This document shows positions 56,343 through 64,000 of a stretch of DNA of 64,000 nt, one piece after another. The notes under the pieces are model-generated. The model ran no database searches and was not told the DNA's origin. It was given only the letters and a program-made list of their open reading frames with translations. Positions within the stretch are counted from its first letter, which is position 1. Each line of letters starts with the position of its first letter. The stretch spans positions 1 through 64,000 of the forward strand of contig NZ_QPJW01000001.1 of assembly GCF_003337355.1 (NCBI RefSeq), in the 5' to 3' direction. This stretch comes from Fontibacillus phaseoli. Its GTDB lineage: Bacteria > Bacillota > Bacilli > Paenibacillales > Paenibacillaceae. The position numbers were made by a program, and so were the translations under genes.

Positions 56343-57764
56343 ATGGAGACTTTGCTGCTGTGGTTGTTCTATATTTCATCGCTATATGCGTTCATACCCG
56401 GTCTGATTACACGCATATTCGGTTTTCGTGTTTTTAGGCGCGGGGCGAGAGACGATACATTTGCACTTACTTTTGATGATGGTCCCGATTCCGTTTATAC
56501 CCCGCAATTACTGGACTTGCTGAAGCGCTATGATGCCAAGGCAACCTTTTTTGTTGTCGGTTCCAATGCGGAGAAACATCCCGATTTGTTGAAACGGATG
56601 CATGAAGAAGGACATTTGATCGGTATCCACAATTACGTTCATAAGACAAACTGGTTTATGGGACCCGCGGCCGTTAAGAAACAGATTCAAAAAACTAGCA
56701 AGATTATTCAGGAAGTTACGGGAGACAAGACCAATTACTACCGTCCGCCATGGGGCATTGTAAACCTGTTTGATTTTGCAAAACGTGACGATACCCAAAT
56801 CGTGCTTTGGTCCGCGATGTTCAGCGATTGGCGCGAACGGCTCGGCGCTGACCGCCTGACGAATCGAATGATGAAGAAGCTCCGAGGCGGGGAAGTATTC
56901 CTGCTGCATGATTGCGGTTCAACGCTGGGAGCTAACAGCGGGGCACCGGGAGAAATGCTGGTCGCTCTGGAAAGGGTTCTGAAGGAAGCGGAGAAGCGGA
57001 AGTTGAGAAGCATCCGGGTCGATGAAATGATTGCGACAAGCGAATCGGCGAGACAGAGAGGAACCCGAATGAGCTCCGATGAGAAAGTCACCCCGGCCGT
57101 GCCCCAACCGTTGTCCTGGACCAAGCGCTGCGTTGTTTCTTTATGGCTGTTATGGGAAAAAATATTCCATCTGGTGTTCCAGCTTCAATCGGCCAACAAG
57201 GAAGACCCGTTCTTGTATTTTCGAATCCGCCCATATCACGGGGATCCGGTTGAAATGATCGGGGGAATCAAGCTTTGCAACGGAGACCGGATCATGGAAC
57301 TTCATTTTGACAATAAAAAGCTGTTCGAAATCGGTACGCGTTCCAAATCTTCAATGCAATTGGCCATTAAAATGGTGCGTAACATGGAGAAGGAGTTGCC
57401 GAAGCTGGCAAAGCATGTAGTGGATCATCGCGAATTGCATGACGTCAAGGCGTTATACGGCGTAAGCATGATTAACCGTGGGCCGGAGAAATTCGGCTTC
57501 ACGGTTACGGATCTTCAGAAAGGATGGTTTGCCAAGTCATCGCAATGGTACTTAAAATTTTTGCTTCGCGTTATTCATCCGGATGGAAACTCCCGGGTAA
57601 AGCAGTCCGCCGAGCAATTGATTCCCAAGCTGATAGTGATGCCGATAGATTATCTCGTCAAACAGTATTTGACGGACGGGTCTCACCGGAAGATGGCGGC
57701 AAAACAAGAGAATGAAGAAATCGAAGAAGAGGCGGTTTTAAGCACGACGATTCCATGCTCATAG
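56343..57764 (+). CDS. Polysaccharide deacetylase fused to a YkoP-like domain
   Basis: The 473-residue product has a membrane-proximal start, then a NodB deacetylase with the metal motif TFDDGPDSVYTP, HNYVH (residues about 95-99), RPPWG and a catalytic HD-type LLHDCGS. From about residue 245 a helix links to a C-terminal ~180-residue region matching the B. subtilis YkoP pattern (GDRIMELHFDNKKLFEIG, MINRGPEKFGFTV). ATG 56343 is used; GTG 56328 lies upstream. The substrate is probably peptidoglycan or chitin-type glycan. Confidence 0.85.
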   Translation: METLLLWLFYISSLYAFIPGLITRIFGFRVFRRGARDDTFALTFDDGPDSVYTPQLLDLLKRYDAKATFFVVGSNAEKHPDLLKRMHEEGHLIGIHNYVHKTNWFMGPAAVKKQIQKTSKIIQEVTGDKTNYYRPPWGIVNLFDFAKRDDTQIVLWSAMFSDWRERLGADRLTNRMMKKLRGGEVFLLHDCGSTLGANSGAPGEMLVALERVLKEAEKRKLRSIRVDEMIATSESARQRGTRMSSDEKVTPAVPQPLSWTKRCVVSLWLLWEKIFHLVFQLQSANKEDPFLYFRIRPYHGDPVEMIGGIKLCNGDRIMELHFDNKKLFEIGTRSKSSMQLAIKMVRNMEKELPKLAKHVVDHRELHDVKALYGVSMINRGPEKFGFTVTDLQKGWFAKSSQWYLKFLLRVIHPDGNSRVKQSAEQLIPKLIVMPIDYLVKQYLTDGSHRKMAAKQENEEIEEEAVLSTTIPCS

Positions 57765-57787
57765 CACTTATATATCCAGGATACAAA

Positions 57788-57824
57788 AGAAACCGTCCGG
57801 CAACAGCACGGACGGTTTTTTCTT
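57788..57824 (+). terminator. Bidirectional terminator, deacetylase/ilvD
   Basis: AAACCGTCCG pairs with CGGACGGTTT across GCAACAGCA, with T/A tracts on both sides. Confidence 0.88.
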
Positions 57825-57841
57825 ATGCTCACTATGAATAT

Positions 57842-59527
57842 TTAGATCTTCAATACCCCGCCGGAGCTGGCGTTGGTAACGAGCTTGGAATAACGCGCCA
57901 GGTAGCCGGTCTTCACTTTAGGCTCGAAGCCTTTCCAGTTGGCGCGGCGGCGCGCCATTTCTTCGTCATCGACCTGGAGCTCGATTTTCCGGTTGTTCAA
58001 ATCCAACTCGATGATGTCTCCGTCTTCGACAAAGGCGATCGGCCCGCCTTCGGCGGCTTCCGGAGAAATATGGCCGATGCTGATGCCGCGGGAAGCGCCG
58101 GAGAAGCGTCCGTCGGTAATCAGGCCGACTTTGGCGCCGAGACCCATGCCGACGATTTGCGACGTAGGCGCCAGCATTTCCGGCATCCCCGGTCCGCCTT
58201 TCGGCCCTTCGTAGCGGATGACAACGACGCTGCCTTCCTTCACTTTGCCGTTCGCGATTCCTTCGAGTGCCGACTCCTGGGAATCAAAGCAGATGGCCGG
58301 ACCTTTATGGTAGCCGCCAACCGAAGGATCTACGGCGCCAACTTTGATAACGGAGCCTTCCGGAGCCAGGTTGCCGTACAGAATGGCCAAACCGCCTTTT
58401 TCTGAATACGGCTTGTCGATCGGATGGATGACGTTATGATCCAGGATCTCGCAGCCTTCCACGTTTTCGGCGATTGTTTTGCCTGTCACCGTGATCCGGT
58501 CTCCGAAAATGGCTCCTGGTTTCTTGAGCAATTCATGCAGCACGGCGCTTACGCCACCGGCACGATGAACATCTTCGATGAAAATATCGGAAGCCGGTGC
58601 CAGCTTGGCGATGTGAGGCACGCGGTTCGCTACTTCATTGATACGTTCAAGCGGATAATCGATTCCTGCTTCCTGAGCCAAGGCGAGCGTGTGCAGCACC
58701 GTATTCGTGGAGCCGCCCATGGCCATATCGAGTGCAAACGCGTTATCGATCGATTCTTTGGTAACGATGTCACGTGGCTTGAGGTCGATCTTGATCAGTT
58801 CCATGAGCTGACGTGCGGATTGTCTTACGAATTCGCGGCGCTCTTCGGCTACGGCCAGGATCGTTCCGTTGCCCGGCATCGCTAAGCCCATTGCTTCAGC
58901 CAGACAGTTCATGGAGTTGGCTGTGAACATGCCCGAGCAGGAGCCACAGGTAGGACAGCCGTATTGTTCGAGTTCCAGCAGTTCATCATCACTGATTTGA
59001 CCGGCTTGGTGAGCGCCGACGCCTTCAAATACGGAAGTAAGCGACAGCTTGCGTCCTTTGCTGTCCACGCCGGCCTTCATCGGGCCGCCGCTGACGAACA
59101 CGGTCGGAATGTTGACGCGCAACGCGCCCATCATCATGCCGGGCGTGATTTTGTCGCAGTTCGGGATGCAGACCATGCCGTCGAACCAGTGCGCGGATAC
59201 TACGGTTTCCAGGGAGTCGGCAATAATTTCCCGGCTCGGCAGGGAATACCGCATTCCGATATGGCCCATCGCGATGCCGTCGTCCACACCGATGGTGTTG
59301 AATTCAAACGGTACACCGCCGGCTTCGCGGATTGCTTCTTTGACGATCTTGCCGAATTCCTGTAGATGGACATGTCCCGGCACGATATCGATATAAGAGT
59401 TGCACACCGCGATAAACGGTTTGCCGAAATCTTCGTCCTTCACGCCTGCGGCCCGCAGCAAGCTGCGGTGAGGAGCGCGGTCGAAGCCTTTTTTGATCAT
59501 GTCTGAACGCATTTTGTTTGCTGCCAT
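57842..59527 (-). CDS. ilvD: Dihydroxy-acid dehydratase IlvD
   Basis: IlvD dehydrates dihydroxy acids in branched-chain amino acid synthesis. The 561-residue product has the Fe-S cysteines in [11 protein letters not shown] and [22 protein letters not shown]-type [11 protein letters not shown] near the start and [18 protein letters not shown] near the end. ATG 59527 follows GGGGGG; the frame opens 18 bases upstream. It stands alone here, away from ilv-leu genes. Confidence 0.97.
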   Translation of the reverse strand: MAANKMRSDMIKKGFDRAPHRSLLRAAGVKDEDFGKPFIAVCNSYIDIVPGHVHLQEFGKIVKEAIREAGGVPFEFNTIGVDDGIAMGHIGMRYSLPSREIIADSLETVVSAHWFDGMVCIPNCDKITPGMMMGALRVNIPTVFVSGGPMKAGVDSKGRKLSLTSVFEGVGAHQAGQISDDELLELEQYGCPTCGSCSGMFTANSMNCLAEAMGLAMPGNGTILAVAEERREFVRQSARQLMELIKIDLKPRDIVTKESIDNAFALDMAMGGSTNTVLHTLALAQEAGIDYPLERINEVANRVPHIAKLAPASDIFIEDVHRAGGVSAVLHELLKKPGAIFGDRITVTGKTIAENVEGCEILDHNVIHPIDKPYSEKGGLAILYGNLAPEGSVIKVGAVDPSVGGYHKGPAICFDSQESALEGIANGKVKEGSVVVIRYEGPKGGPGMPEMLAPTSQIVGMGLGAKVGLITDGRFSGASRGISIGHISPEAAEGGPIAFVEDGDIIELDLNNRKIELQVDDEEMARRRANWKGFEPKVKTGYLARYSKLVTNASSGGVLKI

Positions 59528-59632
59528 GATGAAGATTCCCCCCACTAGAAATATGAAATATATTGATTATGAACTTTACACCGCTAAAGGTTTTCTTTAA
59601 AGTCTATCATATGTATTCCGCTTTTTCTACCG

Positions 59633-59676
59633 ACAGAAAAAAGAAACCCCGGTGCTGCCGGAGCTTCTTTCATAAA
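59633..59676 (-). terminator. Terminator after the GsiB-like gene
   Basis: On the minus strand AGAAGCTCCGG pairs with CCGGGGTTTCT around CAGCA, followed by TTTTTT. Confidence 0.75.
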
Positions 59677-59705
59677 GAAACTAAGCAATTACCCGCCTGT
59701 TTCCA

Positions 59706-59966
59706 TTATTCATTATTGTTATTGCGAGCTTCTCCGCCCTTACGGCCGATTTCGCGATAAAACTCTTTGTCGTATTTCTCGGACGTGGCTTCCCCGCCTT
59801 TTTGGCCGATTTCCTGGTAGAATTCCTTGTCATGGTTTCTGGAGGTTGCTTCTCCGCCTTTTTGGCCGATTTCCTGATAGAATTCCTTGCCGTGATTCTT
59901 GGAGGTGGCTTGTCCTCCTAAACGGCCTGCTTCCTCACGGCTCATTTTGCCCTTACCCCGTGCCAT
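59706..59966 (-). CDS. GsiB-like stress protein with KGG repeats
   Basis: GsiB/Con-10 proteins are hydrophilic stress proteins. The 86-residue product has four ~20-residue repeats of the type EFYQEIGQKGGEATS, each with a Lys/Arg-Gly-Gly. The first is MSREEAGRLGGQATS and the last ends GRKGGEARNNNNE. AAGGAG precedes ATG 59966. A sigma-B-like element lies upstream on the same strand. Confidence 0.9.
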   Translation of the reverse strand: MARGKGKMSREEAGRLGGQATSKNHGKEFYQEIGQKGGEATSRNHDKEFYQEIGQKGGEATSEKYDKEFYREIGRKGGEARNNNNE

Positions 59967-60009
59967 GCATATCAACTCCTTAAGTCGTTTTATCCTGCGT
60001 ATGGTTTAT

Positions 60010-60034
60010 TTACCACAGTCACTTAGTTTGAAAC
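60010..60034 (-). promoter_or_regulatory. Sigma-B-like promoter candidate for the GsiB-like gene
   Basis: On the minus strand GTTTCA (60034-60029), 13 bases, TGGTAA (60015-60010). This resembles GTTTAA-N13-15-GGGWAW. The gene starts 44 bases on. Confidence 0.35.
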
Positions 60035-60047
60035 CAACAATCTGCAT

Positions 60048-60078
60048 AAAAAGAAAAAAGGGCCTAAAGGTCCCTTTT
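60048..60078 (-). terminator. Terminator after the acyltransferase gene
   Basis: AAAGGGACC pairs with GGCCCTTTT around TTTA, with T tracts in both directions. Confidence 0.8.
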
Positions 60079-60119
60079 TATTCTGATTCTATCAAAATAT
60101 GTTATTTTCATTAGAGAAG

Positions 60120-61175
60120 CTATTGATGCTTGCTTATGACTCCGGAATGTCCGCTCGCCCTGCGAGTCAAGGACAGCGCCCATTGTACCGGTGGTTCGAT
60201 CGCAGGAGATGTCCATTTACGTACAACCGGTTGACTTAGCAGCAGCGTCAAGCCTATGGCACCGACGATCACAGCCAGGCCGGCTGCGCCGGTATGGACG
60301 TAATCGTACAGCGGCGTCGCGGCGGCCAAACGGATAATCAGTCCGTGCAGCAGGAAGACGTACAGCGTTCTTCGGCCAAAATCGGTCAAACGGCTTTCTT
60401 TGTGCGGTACAAATGAAAGGAAAACAGACCCAGCGATCAATTGCAGCAAGTAAAGAGCCAAACGGTACAAACCGGCATACCATTCATGATGATCCAGTTG
60501 CATATAAGTCATGCTGCCGTATAGCCAGCCTGGGATGAAGCGGGATCCGCTTAGGAAAATCGCCAGAAATAAACCGGCGGAAAGCACCATTCCGGCGATT
60601 CTGACTTTTCGCGTGAGGATGATTTCCAATGCGGCAAAGGAGAAATGATAGCCTGCGATAAAGAAAGGCAGGAACACAAACGTTCGGGAGATGCTGAACC
60701 AGACTCCGTCCAGTTGCAGGTAGCCGACCAATACGCCCAGCGCGACGGAGATGACGAGCTGCTGAAGCGGGGAGCACTTGCGGAGTGCAAGCAGCAGCAG
60801 CCGCCAGCATAAATGGCTGGCCAGGAACCAAAGCAGCAGATATGGCGCGAAGAAGGAATGGTGAATTCCATCAACTTGAAATATCGTAACGTCAAGCACG
60901 GAGTATAGGCTTTGGAAAATAAGATATTGCAATCCGATTTGCAGCATGACCTTGCGGCCGGCTTCACCGGTCAGGCTGGACTTGGCAAAGTAGCCGGTCA
61001 CGAATACAAACAGGGGCATATGGAAGGTGAAAATCCACAAATACAGGGAATGCATTCCTTCCATTCGGGTTATGAGCGGTTCGATGGCATTGCCGACAAA
61101 AACGCAAACGATGAGCAAAAAGCGCAAGTTGAGAAAAAACGTCTCTCCTCGTTGATTTATATGGTTAGCCGACAT
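60120..61175 (-). CDS. Acyltransferase 3 family membrane protein
   Basis: The family O-acylates surface sugars. The 351-residue product has about ten helices. It has the start LNLRFLLIVCVFVGNAIEP, the HMPLFVFVTGYFAKSS block and the late RRTLYVFLLHGLIIR that is typical of YkrP-type members. ATG 61175 follows AAAGGGG. The frame continues 45 bases upstream without a ribosome site. Substrate unknown. It may modify teichoic acids or polysaccharide. Confidence 0.85.
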   Translation of the reverse strand: MSANHINQRGETFFLNLRFLLIVCVFVGNAIEPLITRMEGMHSLYLWIFTFHMPLFVFVTGYFAKSSLTGEAGRKVMLQIGLQYLIFQSLYSVLDVTIFQVDGIHHSFFAPYLLLWFLASHLCWRLLLLALRKCSPLQQLVISVALGVLVGYLQLDGVWFSISRTFVFLPFFIAGYHFSFAALEIILTRKVRIAGMVLSAGLFLAIFLSGSRFIPGWLYGSMTYMQLDHHEWYAGLYRLALYLLQLIAGSVFLSFVPHKESRLTDFGRRTLYVFLLHGLIIRLAAATPLYDYVHTGAAGLAVIVGAIGLTLLLSQPVVRKWTSPAIEPPVQWALSLTRRASGHSGVISKHQ

Positions 61176-61364
61176 GACGTAGACCCCTTTCCTTGCAGCT
61201 TCGCTAATCGGATCGTGCATAGCGAAATATTAAAAATTTGAAGCAATGTTCTCTTGTTTAAAATACTCTTTTTATTGACGAAGCCTTGTGATTATTATCA
61301 CAATAGAAAACGCTGTCAGAGCCTTTAGTTGTGTCCATCTCATGAACCCTCCTTTAGGCGGGTT

Positions 61365-61393
61365 TTGTCTCTTTTTTCCGCTAGGGGTACAAT
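61365..61393 (+). promoter_or_regulatory. Sigma-A promoter for the HAD-sirtuin pair
   Basis: TTGTCT (61365-61370), 17 bases, TACAAT (61388-61393). The HAD gene starts about 50 bases downstream. Confidence 0.6.
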
Positions 61394-61444
61394 AGGAATA
61401 TTGAGAATCATATGCTGAATTTTGACTCGGGAGGTGATGCCTTG

Positions 61445-62239
61445 ATGCCCGGAATATATATAAATGAGATTTTTGTTCCGTGCCGGGGGATTTTGTTTGA
61501 CAAAGACGGAACGCTGCTTGATTTTATGCAGCTTTGGGGAGATTGGGCGAACACCCTGACGGAACTCCTGGAGGGGCATCTGGCCGTGCTGGGAGCCAGG
61601 CTTCCCGTAGAGAAATCCAGGTTGATTGGATTGCGCTACGATCAGGATAACCATGTCGGAGGGTACGATAAAACCGGCCCGCTCGCCATGGGAACGGAAG
61701 AAGAAGTAACGGCGCTTCTGGCCTGGCAGCTATATGTCGCCGGCGTGCCCTGGAATGAAGCCGTGGTCCAAGTTCGCCAATTCAGTGCATCCGCGATGGT
61801 GGAGGTCGAGAAACGGCGCAGCGCCCATCCTATCCCTGGATTGAAGGCATTCTTGTCTTCCTGCCGCCTCGTCGGAATCGAACTTGGCGTTGTTACGTCG
61901 GACACTACTCCGGAGGCGATCAAACATCTGGAATGGCTCGGAATTCGCGACTATTTCAGGAGCGTGGTAGGGCGGGACCGCGTGGTTAAGGGCAAACCCG
62001 ATCCCGAAATGGCGATTTTGGCGATGCATGAATTGGGGGTTCCCCCAGAAGAGTGCCTTGTTTTCGGGGACAGCAACGCCGATATGGCGATGGGCAAGCA
62101 AGCGGGAGTCTATTGGAAGGTCGGAATCGCACTTGAAGGCGGCGGAGCCTCTTATTTGCTGGATGCCGACGTCATTGTTCCGGGATATGAAAAACTGACT
62201 GCAGCGTTTGAAGAAGCTGGTCAGCAGGGAGGAAATTGA
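61445..62239 (+). CDS. HAD-family hydrolase, phosphoglycolate phosphatase-like
   Basis: HAD phosphatases remove phosphate from small molecules. The 264-residue product has motif I GILFDKDGTLLDF, motif II VVTSDTTP, motif III lysine in VKGKPDPEM and motif IV VFGDSNADM, with a helical cap between. ATG 61445 follows GGGAGGTG; TTG 61442 is an alternative. The substrate is not defined. The sirtuin gene starts one base after its stop, so the two form an operon. Confidence 0.9.
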   Translation: MPGIYINEIFVPCRGILFDKDGTLLDFMQLWGDWANTLTELLEGHLAVLGARLPVEKSRLIGLRYDQDNHVGGYDKTGPLAMGTEEEVTALLAWQLYVAGVPWNEAVVQVRQFSASAMVEVEKRRSAHPIPGLKAFLSSCRLVGIELGVVTSDTTPEAIKHLEWLGIRDYFRSVVGRDRVVKGKPDPEMAILAMHELGVPPEECLVFGDSNADMAMGKQAGVYWKVGIALEGGGASYLLDADVIVPGYEKLTAAFEEAGQQGGN

Positions 62240-62240
62240 G

Positions 62241-63020
62241 ATGGCAGACGTGGAAATGTCGATACCGCAAGCGAAAACATTGGCCGAATGGATGAAGGAA
62301 AGCCGGAATATCGTTTTTTTCGGCGGCGCGGGCATCTCGACGGAGAGCGGCATTCCCGATTTTCGTTCCGCAGCCGGGATCTATCAGGCCGAAAAAGACT
62401 CGCCGTACGCGCCTGAGGAAATATTAAGCCGGCGTTTCTTTAATCGGCATCCGGAAGTGTTCTTCGATTTCTATAAGTCGAAGATGATTCATCCGGAAGC
62501 AAAGCCGAATCCGGCTCATCTCTTGCTGGCCGACTTGGAAAAGGCAGGGCAGCTTCAGGCTGTCGTCACGCAAAATATAGATGGTCTGCATCAAATGGCA
62601 GGCAGCCGTAAGGTGCTGGAATTGCACGGTTCCATTCACCGCAACTATTGCATGGAATGCCGGAGCTTTCATACGCTGGATGAGGTGATGAATAGCCAGG
62701 GGGTTGTCCCGCAATGCAAAGCCTGCGGCGGGGTGGTGAAGCCCGATGTCGTCCTTTATGGAGAAAGCTTAAATGAAGCAACAATCGAAGACACGGTTAG
62801 AGCGATCGCGGAAGCTGATCTGCTTCTGATTGGAGGTACATCCCTGACAGTGCAGCCTGCCGCGTCGCTGATCACTTATTTCAGGGGAAGCCGGACGGTG
62901 CTGCTCAATGCTTCCTCAACCGCCTATGATTCCAGGGCCGATTTGCACATTAAAGAACCGATCGGCAGGGTAATGAAAGAAACGGGAGACTGGCTCCGCC
63001 GGATGGAAAGCGGTTCATGA
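62241..63020 (+). CDS. NAD-dependent protein deacylase (sirtuin)
   Basis: Sirtuins remove acyl groups from lysine using NAD. The 259-residue product has the NAD-binding GGAGISTESGIPDFRS, the catalytic TQNIDGLHQMAG and LHGS (His), and the zinc cysteines CMECRS and CKACGG. ATG 62241 follows GGGAGG. It is one base past the HAD gene stop. Confidence 0.95.
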   Translation: MADVEMSIPQAKTLAEWMKESRNIVFFGGAGISTESGIPDFRSAAGIYQAEKDSPYAPEEILSRRFFNRHPEVFFDFYKSKMIHPEAKPNPAHLLLADLEKAGQLQAVVTQNIDGLHQMAGSRKVLELHGSIHRNYCMECRSFHTLDEVMNSQGVVPQCKACGGVVKPDVVLYGESLNEATIEDTVRAIAEADLLLIGGTSLTVQPAASLITYFRGSRTVLLNASSTAYDSRADLHIKEPIGRVMKETGDWLRRMESGS

Positions 63021-63029
63021 CGGAGCTCT

Positions 63030-63051
63030 GGCAAGAAAACGGTTTCTTGCC
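63030..63051 (+). promoter_or_regulatory. Inverted repeat overlapping the -35 of the aldo/keto reductase promoter
   Basis: GGCAAGAAA and TTTCTTGCC are perfect mirror arms around ACGG. The right arm overlaps the -35. No T run follows, so an operator is as likely as a terminator. Confidence 0.5.
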
Positions 63052-63075
63052 AAAGATATTTGAACGAGCTATGAT
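63047..63075 (+). promoter_or_regulatory. Sigma-A promoter for the aldo/keto reductase
   Basis: TTGCCA (63047-63052), 17 bases, TATGAT (63070-63075). The start codon is about 40 bases downstream. Confidence 0.75.
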
Positions 63076-63115
63076 GTGTCTCAAAGACATTTCACTTCAG
63101 GAAGGATGGGAAAAC

Positions 63116-64000
63116 ATGGTCTATACTGCTAGCGATGATCGTTATGAAACTATGAAATATAACCGGGTGGGCCGGTCAGGTTTGAAGCTTCCGGCGATTT
63201 CACTGGGTCTCTGGCATAACTTTGGAGGCGTCAACACGTTTGAAAACGGGCGTGAAATGCTGCGCCGCGCTTTTGATCTGGGAATTACCCATTTTGACCT
63301 GGCTAATAACTATGGACCTCCCGCGGGCTCGGCAGAAGAGATGTTCGGGCAGGTTTTGAAAAAGGATTTCGCTCCGTACCGGGATGAAATGGTGATTTCC
63401 ACCAAAGCCGGTTATTATATGTGGCCCGGACCTTACGGGGAATGGGGTTCGCGGAAGTACCTGGTCTCCAGTCTGGATCAGAGTTTGAAACGGATGGGAC
63501 TCGATTATGTCGATATTTTTTATTCGCACCGTCCGGACCCGGAAACTCCACTGGAAGAAACGATGATGGCGCTCGATCACATCGTACGCTCGGGCAAAGC
63601 GCTGTACGTAGGCATTTCCAGCTACTCCGCGGAGCAGACCGCCGAGGCTGTCGCCATTTTAAAACAACTCGGCACGCCCTTACTTATTCACCAGCCAAGC
63701 TATTCCATGCTTGAACGCTGGATTGAGAACGGACTGCAGGACGTGCTGGAAGAGAACGGCGTCGGCAGTATCGCTTTCTGCCCACTGGCTCAAGGGCTGC
63801 TGACAAACAAATACCTGAACGGCATTCCGGATGATTCCCGGGCCAAGAGCTCGACGGGGTTCTTGAAGGAAGAACAAATTACTCCGGAAACACTGCGGAA
63901 AGTTCGTGCGCTGAATCAAATGGCGGCGGCCCGCGGCCAAAGCCTGGCGCAGTTCGCGCTTGCTTGGGTGCTGCGCGGAGGCAAAGTGACCTCCGCCCTG
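63116..64000 (+). CDS. Aldo/keto reductase, YghZ/glyceraldehyde-3-phosphate reductase type (partial)
   Basis: This NADPH-dependent reductase family includes E. coli YghZ, which reduces L-glyceraldehyde 3-phosphate and methylglyoxal. The frame starts at ATG 63116 after GAAGGATGG and runs off the window at codon 295. It shows RVGRSGLKLPAISLGLWHNFG, ITHFDLANNYGPPAGSAEE with the catalytic Tyr, VISTKAGYYMWPGPYGEWGS and FYSHRPDPETPLEET. Missing end is probably about 35 residues. Confidence 0.92.
   Translation, partial: MVYTASDDRYETMKYNRVGRSGLKLPAISLGLWHNFGGVNTFENGREMLRRAFDLGITHFDLANNYGPPAGSAEEMFGQVLKKDFAPYRDEMVISTKAGYYMWPGPYGEWGSRKYLVSSLDQSLKRMGLDYVDIFYSHRPDPETPLEETMMALDHIVRSGKALYVGISSYSAEQTAEAVAILKQLGTPLLIHQPSYSMLERWIENGLQDVLEENGVGSIAFCPLAQGLLTNKYLNGIPDDSRAKSSTGFLKEEQITPETLRKVRALNQMAAARGQSLAQFALAWVLRGGKVTSAL

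Noticed and set aside
59706..59975. Repeats in the GsiB-like gene as a possible CRISPR or satellite
   Set aside because: The ~60-base repeats encode the KGG protein repeats in frame and have no spacers.

Overview
The window looks like a Paenibacillus chromosome segment, or that of a close relative in Paenibacillaceae. Gene order follows the Bacillus subtilis bofC-ruv-queA-tgt-yajC-spoVB-secDF-recJ-apt-relA-dtd-hisS-aspS-tcdA-rarA-cymR-iscS-alaS-mltG-U32 block. It differs by carrying a ruvC gene, separate secD and secF genes, and several inserted genes. Sporulation genes (bofC, spoVB, a SpoIID-like gene), strong AGGAGG ribosome sites, TTG/GTG starts and two T-box leaders all fit a spore-forming Firmicute.

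Layout. 1-1440: 3' end of 23S rRNA, 5S rRNA and ten tRNAs (Asn, Glu, Val, fMet, Asp, Lys, Gly, Arg, Leu, Pro) closed by a terminator. 1.5-9.4 kb: bofC, Holliday-junction genes ruvCAB, a SpoIID/LytB wall protein, queuosine genes queA-tgt, and yajC. 9.4-16.7 kb: membrane proteins, spoVB, comN, then secD-secF preceded by a lipoprotein copy of the SecD periplasmic domain. 16.8-25.1 kb: an atypical CDF-family protein, recJ, apt, uraA (opposite strand), relA, dtd. 25.1-26.6 kb: a probable stress pair. 26.7-31.5 kb: T-box-controlled hisS-aspS, a decayed ORF, tcdA. 31.7-38.3 kb: HelD-like helicase, HNH nuclease, CD3324-type regulator, rarA, mnmA. 38.5-42.3 kb: cymR, a glycosyltransferase, cysteine desulfurase, PRC-barrel protein, zinc-ribbon protein. 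42.4-51.7 kb: AI-2E-type permease, T-box-controlled alaS, ireB, ruvX, two DUF1292 genes, mltG, two U32 genes. 51.7-64 kb: chemoreceptor, class B PBP, polysaccharide deacetylase-YkoP fusion, ilvD, GsiB-like protein, acyltransferase, HAD phosphatase, sirtuin and a truncated aldo/keto reductase.

Most of the window is conserved housekeeping. Themes are recombination and repair (RuvABC, RuvX, RecJ, RarA), tRNA supply and modification (QueA, Tgt, MnmA with its sulfur donor, TcdA, Dtd, U32 pair, three synthetases), protein export (YajC, SecD, SecF) and wall/spore biology.

I found no CRISPR array, prophage, transposase or obvious new defence system. The most unusual items are the tandem SecD-P1 lipoprotein paralogue, a repeated hairpin element inside the rRNA/tRNA operon, a CDF-family protein that appears to lack half its metal ligands, palindromic intergenic repeats at about 36.8 and 50.2 kb, an unassigned terminator-ended minus-strand RNA at about 35.2 kb, and a promoter-terminator pair with no gene at 26.65 kb. 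All assignments come from reading the sequence and recalled family knowledge; no search was run.
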